9,282 bases of DNA, taken from the NCBI GenBank assembly GCA_030656435.1, contig JAUSOA010000128.1, forward strand, positions 1-9,282. The letters run 5' to 3'. This stretch comes from Acholeplasmataceae bacterium. Its GTDB lineage: Bacteria > Bacillota_I > Bacilli_A > Acholeplasmatales > Acholeplasmataceae. The position numbers were made by a program, and so were the translations under genes. The notes under the pieces are model-generated. The model had not been told where the DNA came from. It searched no databases and saw only the letters and a list, made by a program, of their open reading frames with translations. Numbering within the stretch: the first letter of the stretch is position 1; the number at the start of each line of letters is the position of its first letter. Positions 5,303 through 9,282 of this stretch are shown in pieces.

Positions 5303-5926
5303 ATGGATTATATTAACAATAAGAATTATGAGTATAAGATTGAAAAATATTTGGGAAAAATCAATAAGATAGGATTTAGGGATTCCATCTCATTAAAATA
5401 TTTTGTCAACACTATAATTGAACCAGATAAATCATTAATAGGTTGTTTTAACGAGATCAATCTTTTTGATGTCTATCAATATCATATGCTAGACATCTTT
5501 AAAATTGTAATAGAGTTTGCGAAAGGCAATATTGTAGTGATTACCGAATGGACTGTTCCATGGGAGGGTGATTCGTGTTATTCTGATTTTATTAAAAACA
5601 TGCATGCAGAGTCGATTCCAGCATATCCTTATCCAAAAGTTAGAGAATATTGGATGCCTAAGGAACAACCTTACAAAGTTTATTATTATGATATCCACCT
5701 TGATATGTATAAAAGTGATTCAGTATTAACTGATTTTCTTGAAGAATTTAGAGGATTTGATACATATTCGGGTTACATCATTGATGCACATAAAATTGAT
5801 GTATTTAAAAAATTCTTATTACAAGGCGATAGCAACATGTTGTTGGAAAAAGAATTCAAAGACTCTGTCATTGGATTTTTTTCAGGAGTTCATGAATGTG
5901 ATACACTGGTCATAATCTCAAAATAA
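5303..5926 (+). CDS. Hypothetical protein, possible orphan immunity protein
   Basis: The frame is 207 residues from ATG 5303. I do not recognise the family. It is a soluble, aromatic-rich alpha/beta protein without signal peptide or membrane helix. Visible landmarks are IVVITEWTVPWEGD (77-90), YPYPKVREYWMPKEQPYK (108-125), a tyrosine cluster YYYDIHLDMY (127-136) and FFSGVHECDTLVIIS at the end. ATG 5303 lacks a Shine-Dalgarno, and upstream in-frame codons look coding, so the true N-terminus may be frameshifted off (see 5244-5297). It follows Fic by 149 bases with no clear promoter and sits in a polymorphic-toxin neighbourhood. Size and character would suit an orphan immunity protein, but that is context only. 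Confidence 0.6.
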   Translation: MDYINNKNYEYKIEKYLGKINKIGFRDSISLKYFVNTIIEPDKSLIGCFNEINLFDVYQYHMLDIFKIVIEFAKGNIVVITEWTVPWEGDSCYSDFIKNMHAESIPAYPYPKVREYWMPKEQPYKVYYYDIHLDMYKSDSVLTDFLEEFRGFDTYSGYIIDAHKIDVFKKFLLQGDSNMLLEKEFKDSVIGFFSGVHECDTLVIISK

Positions 5927-5971
5927 CATCTGGCTTACAGTCAATAAAATGGATATATAAAAATATAGAAT

Positions 5972-6073
5972 AGTGGAACATAAAATGCTAGGAATATGTT
6001 TCCGACGTACACGAACCGATATATTTTTGAGCAATCAGATATACTCCACGTATACTGATTTAGACAACATTTT
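5972..6073 (+). repeat. Structured dispersed repeat, copy A
   Basis: It begins GTGGAACATAAAATGCTAGG and continues AATATGTTTCCGACG, aligning with the middle of copies B and C, then diverges after GAGCAATC. The first hairpin is conserved: GGAACATA (5975-5982) with TATGTTTCC (5995-6003). In place of the AGCAATG/CATTGCT stem it has a different, stronger hairpin: AATCAGATATAC (6033-6044), loop TCCAC, GTATACTGATT (6050-6060), with one bulged base. Confidence 0.7.
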
Positions 6074-6076
6074 CGA

Positions 6077-6225
6077 AAAAATATGTTTCCGACGTTAAAA
6101 AAGTCTGGAATGGGGGAACATAAATGGGCTAAAAATATGTTTCCCATACACATTATTTGGCATATTTTCGAGCAATGGGAGTAACTCCACGCACGTTGAA
6201 ACTATCACATTGCTTTCATTAAAAA
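6077..6225 (+). repeat. Structured dispersed repeat, copy B (~148 bp)
   Basis: It is the direct partner of copy C (3942-4090) and follows copy A head to tail. Hairpin 1 is GGGGAACATA (6113-6122) with TATGTTTCCC (6136-6145), one G-U pair. Hairpin 2 is AGCAATG (6171-6177) with CATTGCT (6208-6214). It shares the 16-base string AATATGTTTCCGACGT-like start with copy A (5993-6008). Confidence 0.75.
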
Positions 6226-6256
6226 CCACTTAACAAAGCCATTTATATTCTTATAG

Positions 6257-6301
6257 AAGATGTATGTTTGCTGTCGAAAACAGTAGATCTGCATCTTTTT
6301 T
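6257..6301 (+). terminator. Strong hairpin with T-run (terminator)
   Basis: The 18-base arms 6257-6274 and 6280-6297 pair with one mismatch and several G-U pairs around the loop CGAAA. Six T residues (6296-6301) end the structure. It could end transcription of the gene at 5303-5926, but lies about 330 bases beyond that stop. It could equally define the 3' end of a non-coding transcript containing repeat copies A and B. Confidence 0.7.
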
Positions 6302-6334
6302 AGCTTAGACTAGATGTGACAAATATTTCGCTGT

Positions 6335-6350
6335 CTGTGGAAACATCAAC
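6335..6350 (+). repeat. TGTGGAAACATCAA repeat, left copy
   Basis: TGTGGAAACATCAA at about 6336-6349 recurs exactly at about 8412-8425, so the two copies flank the HD-GYP gene in direct orientation. The sequence is a variant of the GTGAAAACATAT core. Confidence 0.55.
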
Positions 6351-6378
6351 TATATGCTATGGGCTTACAATTTCCTGA

Positions 6379-6475
6379 GTGTGAAAACATATTTTTGTTG
6401 ATTATTTAGTTTAAGAGAAGTCGACTTATTGGTTTAGTTAAGAGAAACTTAAACAAAATATGTTTTTACAGACAC
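6379..6475. repeat. Inverted repeat of the AAACATAT core upstream of the HD-GYP gene
   Basis: GTGTGAAAACATATTTTTG (6379-6397) faces ACAAAATATGTTTTTACAGA (6453-6472). The reverse complement of the right arm is TCTGTAAAAACATATTTTGT, matching the left arm at most positions. The pair encloses about 55 bases, a MITE-like arrangement. Confidence 0.65.
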
Positions 6476-6530
6476 CTCGAAATGTTTCCATAGAGAGCAA
6501 AGTGGTATTTACAAGGTTACCTACTACACA

Positions 6531-6559
6531 TTGCATTTTATATAAAAATAGCTTACAAT
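6531..6559 (+). promoter_or_regulatory. Promoter of the HD-GYP gene
   Basis: TTGCAT (6531-6536), a 17-base spacer, and TACAAT (6554-6559) make a good sigma-A promoter about 30 bases before the GTG start. It lies downstream of all the repeat copies, so the gene has its own transcription unit. Confidence 0.7.
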
Positions 6560-6589
6560 ATACTTAAAATGCGATTATGAGGTGAGTAA

Positions 6590-8335
6590 GTGAACAAACC
6601 AATTCAAACTTCTGAGATGTTCAATCAAGAGATAATTGAAAAAATAAAACACAGTATTGAATACAATGATTATGAAGCATTCTTTTATCATAATGCTGAC
6701 TTATCAAAAACCATTTATGTTTCACCTTCCTATGAAAAAATTTTAAATGATACAAGAGAAAACCTATATAGTAATCCACTCTCATTTATTGAACTAATTA
6801 TTGAAGATGATAAGCTAAGATTCATGAAACAGTATAATAGTTATCTTACTACTGGTGTCTTTGATATGCAATTTCGAATAAAAAATATAGAAGGCAATAT
6901 TTTATGGATACATGCGATTACCGAACCAGTGTTTGATAATAATGTATTAGCTGGCCACATCACAAGAGCAAGGGATATTACCAAACTAAAAGAATATGAG
7001 ATAGAATTAGAAGAAAAAGAAAAAATGCTTTCTATCATCATACAAACACAAAGTGAGATGATTTGCACTTATGAGTCTGATACAACACTTACCTTTGTCA
7101 ATGATGCTTACTGTAAGTTTTATTCATCAACTAAAGAGGATTTACTAGGGAAGAGATACATTGATCTATTTGAACAGATTGATTACGAGCAAGAGAAAGA
7201 GTGGAATAGCAGCTTGACTATAGATAAACCTATGAGAACCCAGGAATTCATGAGAATACAATCCAATGGAAAAAAAGTTTGGATTAGATGGACTGACCAT
7301 GCTATTTTTAACACTGATGGAGAACAGAAAGAAATCATTAGTGTTGGTGTAGACATAACTTCAGAAAAAACTATGCTCGAAGAGTTAAAAGAAAAAGAAA
7401 AACAACTATCCATCATTGTAAATACTCAAAAGGAAATGATTTGTTCACATAGACCAGATACGACATTAACTTTTGTCAACAAAGCTTATAGCGATTTACT
7501 TGGCAAAGATGAGAAGACCCTTTTAGGCCAAAAATACATAATGTTTTTACCAAAAAATGAACGAGAAGCAGAGCTTAACTGGATTAATAGTATGACCATA
7601 GATAATCCCCAAAAAATAAAAGAATATAGTTACACCAAGCATAGTAATACCATCTGGGCAAAGTGGACTGATCACGGAATTTTTGATGCGAACGGTCAAC
7701 TTAAAGAAGTCATTGGAGTTGGTGTGGATATTACGACTGAAAAAACATTAATCAAGGAAATTGAAAAATCATATAAAGAAACTATTCAAGGTTGGGCACA
7801 CGCTTTATCTTTAAAAGATGATGAAACAGAGTGTCATAGTGAAAGAGTGACTCAATTATCACTTTCATTAGCCCGACACGTAGGATTCCCTCAAGAAAAA
7901 CTCGTTATGTTTGAATATGGAGCTTTATTACATGACATTGGTAAAATGGGCATATCAGATTCAATTTTGCTTAAACCAGGTAAACTAACAGACGATGAGT
8001 TTGCTGAAATTAAAAAGCATCCTGTTTATGCTTATGATATGTTATCAAATATAGAGTATTTAAGAGATGCGCTTGATATTCCATACTGTCATCATGAAAA
8101 ATGGGATGGAACTGGATATCCACAAGGTCTTAGAGGTGATGAAATACCTCTAGCTGCAAGAATATTTGCAATTATCGATGTATTTGATGCACTAACAAGC
8201 GATAGACCGTATAGAAAAGCTTGGACTTATGAAAAAACTATAGATTACATTAAGGAACAGTCAGGAACCCATTTTGATCCAATGGTAGTCGAAGCATTTT
8301 TAGAATTTATGTCGCTACAGGAAAATGAATCATAG
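6590..8335 (+). CDS. Triple-PAS HD-GYP protein, predicted cyclic-di-GMP phosphodiesterase
   Basis: The protein is 581 residues and soluble throughout, starting at GTG 6590 with AGGTGA at 6580-6585. PAS 1 spans about 22-133, PAS 2 about 146-258 and PAS 3 about 270-383, joined by short charged coiled-coil linkers (134-148, 259-273, 384-398). Each PAS ends in the (R/V)DIT cap typical of PAS_3/PAC. PAS 2 and PAS 3 are a recent tandem duplication. The HD-GYP domain (about 400-575) has the full signature: H416, H448-D449 with GK at 451-452, H477, HHEKWDGTGYP (501-511) and IIDVFDALTSDRPYR (528-542). It should hydrolyse c-di-GMP in the cytosol, gated by signals sensed through PAS. It has no GGDEF partner and no receiver domain. 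A bidirectional terminator follows directly. It is flanked on both sides by the TGTGGAAACATCAA repeat. Confidence 0.93.
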   Translation: MNKPIQTSEMFNQEIIEKIKHSIEYNDYEAFFYHNADLSKTIYVSPSYEKILNDTRENLYSNPLSFIELIIEDDKLRFMKQYNSYLTTGVFDMQFRIKNIEGNILWIHAITEPVFDNNVLAGHITRARDITKLKEYEIELEEKEKMLSIIIQTQSEMICTYESDTTLTFVNDAYCKFYSSTKEDLLGKRYIDLFEQIDYEQEKEWNSSLTIDKPMRTQEFMRIQSNGKKVWIRWTDHAIFNTDGEQKEIISVGVDITSEKTMLEELKEKEKQLSIIVNTQKEMICSHRPDTTLTFVNKAYSDLLGKDEKTLLGQKYIMFLPKNEREAELNWINSMTIDNPQKIKEYSYTKHSNTIWAKWTDHGIFDANGQLKEVIGVGVDITTEKTLIKEIEKSYKETIQGWAHALSLKDDETECHSERVTQLSLSLARHVGFPQEKLVMFEYGALLHDIGKMGISDSILLKPGKLTDDEFAEIKKHPVYAYDMLSNIEYLRDALDIPYCHHEKWDGTGYPQGLRGDEIPLAARIFAIIDVFDALTSDRPYRKAWTYEKTIDYIKEQSGTHFDPMVVEAFLEFMSLQENES

Positions 8336-8381
8336 AAAAAAGGCATTTCACTAACTAATTCATAGTGAAATGCCTTTTTTT
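8336..8381. terminator. Bidirectional terminator between convergent genes
   Basis: AAAAAAGGCATTTCACTA (8336-8353) and TAGTGAAATGCCTTTTTTT (8363-8381) form a perfect stem with a 9-base loop. A runs on one side and T runs on the other make it functional in both directions. It starts at the base after the HD-GYP stop and also serves the leftward recombinase gene ending at 8438. Confidence 0.93.
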
Positions 8382-8409
8382 GTTACATATAGTGACGTTT
8401 TTTCATTCT

Positions 8410-8426
8410 GATTGTGGAAACATCAA
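8410..8426 (+). repeat. TGTGGAAACATCAA repeat, right copy
   Basis: TGTGGAAACATCAA at about 8412-8425 is identical to the copy near 6336. It lies just beyond the shared terminator and close to the recombinase stop codon. Confidence 0.55.
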
Positions 8427-8437
8427 TTGAATGTATT

Positions 8438-9282
8438 TTAGATAACTACAACTCTGTAATACATCTCTTTGTCGTATTTTTCTGAACGGTAGATCCCTGT
8501 ACACAGCGGTTTTTGTTTTAAGATATCTTTTCTCATAAGTGAGAACTCATCATCTGTATAGTTTTTAGTACCCGCAATACAATAAACCATCTCCGTAGGA
8601 CTTACTGAAATCATTCTGTAAATAAATGTTCTCAAGACTTCTGAATCAAGTTCTGTAATCATGTTTTGTTTTTGTTTGAGTATCTCATCGATACGATCCA
8701 GTCTTTGTCTAGTGTCATAGATTCTAACATGCTCAAGTTCGAGCTTGTTGATTTCATTTGTGAGTTCCTTCAAACGGTGTGTGTATTCCTGGTACTTTGT
8801 ATTAAAGATGGAATCCGGAAGATCCGGTGTTTTGACTTTTGTATCTATGAGATTAGAGAGTGTCAGTTCTATTTCATCTCTTTCCCTTTCTAGAGCATCA
8901 ATCTTTTTGGATACATCATCGACTCGAATCGTTGATTTGATGATTTGTCTAATGGTAGAAGTAATGTCTAAATCTTTCAAAAACACTTCATTTAACATCT
9001 GAATCGTCGCGCCTTCAATAATCTCTTGATAACTGGCTTTAGCTGTGCAATTTGCCTTACCATCGATATAACTGCCACATTGTTGCATTACGCGCTGTGA
9101 AGGCTTACCGTAGTTCCAATAACGGCGTTTTAGGGTTCTACCACATTCGCTGCAGACAATCATTGCTGTGAATGGGTAAGTATTCGTATACTTTGATAAG
9201 TTCTTATCGCTACCAATTCTAACTGATGCTCTATCTTTTCGAATACGTTGAGCAAGTTCGAATGTTTCTTTGTCAATTATTC
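8438..9282 (-). CDS. Large serine recombinase, C-terminal part (5' end outside window)
   Basis: The minus-strand frame is open to the window edge, so ATG 9161-9163 is internal. Upstream codons read IIDKETFELAQRIRKDR, the conserved end of the recombinase (PF07508) domain. A zinc ribbon follows with CSECG and two further cysteines (C4, C7, C29 and C39 counted from that Met; YPFTAMIVCSECGRTLKRR overall). Then comes a long coiled coil (about 83-178), which in this family controls the direction of recombination, and a C-terminal tail ending MYYRVVVI. The catalytic serine resolvase domain lies outside the window. Such enzymes integrate and excise phages, ICEs and transposons at att sites. It is convergent with the HD-GYP gene and likely marks the edge of a mobile element. 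Confidence 0.92.
   Translation of the reverse strand, partial: IIDKETFELAQRIRKDRASVRIGSDKNLSKYTNTYPFTAMIVCSECGRTLKRRYWNYGKPSQRVMQQCGSYIDGKANCTAKASYQEIIEGATIQMLNEVFLKDLDITSTIRQIIKSTIRVDDVSKKIDALERERDEIELTLSNLIDTKVKTPDLPDSIFNTKYQEYTHRLKELTNEINKLELEHVRIYDTRQRLDRIDEILKQKQNMITELDSEVLRTFIYRMISVSPTEMVYCIAGTKNYTDDEFSLMRKDILKQKPLCTGIYRSEKYDKEMYYRVVVI

Noticed and set aside
5941..6153. Minus-strand 70-codon frame
   Set aside because: It runs across repeat copies A and B and repeats the VGNIFLA-type string three times only because the DNA core repeats.
641..6475. CRISPR array
   Set aside because: Repeat cores are irregularly spaced, occur in both orientations and differ in sequence. No regular spacer length and no cas genes are seen.
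3838..8426. Integron-type attC cassette array
   Set aside because: The repeats have hairpins, but I see no paired attC core sites (RYYYAAC/GTTRRRY) in consistent arrangement. The recombinase present is a serine type, not an integron tyrosine integrase.
1..9282. tRNA, rRNA or known riboswitch genes
   Set aside because: I scanned the gaps on both strands for the TTCGANNCC-type T-arm and other familiar signatures and found nothing convincing.

Overview
The window is AT-rich, low-GC DNA with Bacillota-type expression signals: GAGGTGA and AGGGAGGAG ribosome binding sites, TTG and GTG starts, and sigma-A-like promoters. Every tryptophan I checked is TGG. Reading UGA as Trp would fuse two unrelated reading frames near position 367, so the standard bacterial code (11) fits and the Mycoplasma code does not. 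An Acholeplasma/Haloplasma/Izemoplasma-like lineage or another low-GC Bacillota is a reasonable guess, but no phylogenetic marker is present.

Layout. (1) Positions 1-603: the 3' end of a class I SAM methyltransferase, then a C-terminal membrane-protein remnant resembling DUF3267. (2) Positions 604-1592: gene-poor, decayed DNA with repeat copies and one strong hairpin. (3) Positions 1593-3837: a wrecked polymorphic-toxin (RHS) locus. A short ORF is cut by an IS3/IS150-type element. The element's orfA is intact, but its orfB is truncated and joined to a headless HNH-like toxin tip. The cognate immunity gene is intact, and a frameshifted RHS core remnant with YD repeats follows. (4) Positions 3838-4090: repeat element. 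(5) Positions 4185-5153: an HTH-Fic AMP-transferase gene with a clear promoter and a dyad in the promoter spacer. (6) Positions 5244-5926: an unknown protein whose 5' end may be frameshifted. (7) Positions 5972-6475: two tandem copies of the same structured repeat, a strong hairpin-plus-T-run and another inverted repeat. (8) Positions 6531-8381: a soluble triple-PAS HD-GYP protein (predicted c-di-GMP phosphodiesterase) with its own promoter and a bidirectional terminator. (9) Positions 8438-9282, minus strand: the C-terminal half of a large serine recombinase, cut by the window edge.

The genes do not form one operon. This is an accessory island of independent modules: toxin/immunity, Fic, orphan gene, signalling protein and recombinase. 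The most unusual signal is a dispersed repeat family built on (G)GAAACATATTTT and its inverse. It occurs in almost every inter-module gap in both orientations. Two copies of about 148 bp and one shorter copy share internal hairpins, and one copy begins where the RHS remnant stops. Whether it is a MITE, a recombination substrate or a family of structured RNAs cannot be decided from this window.
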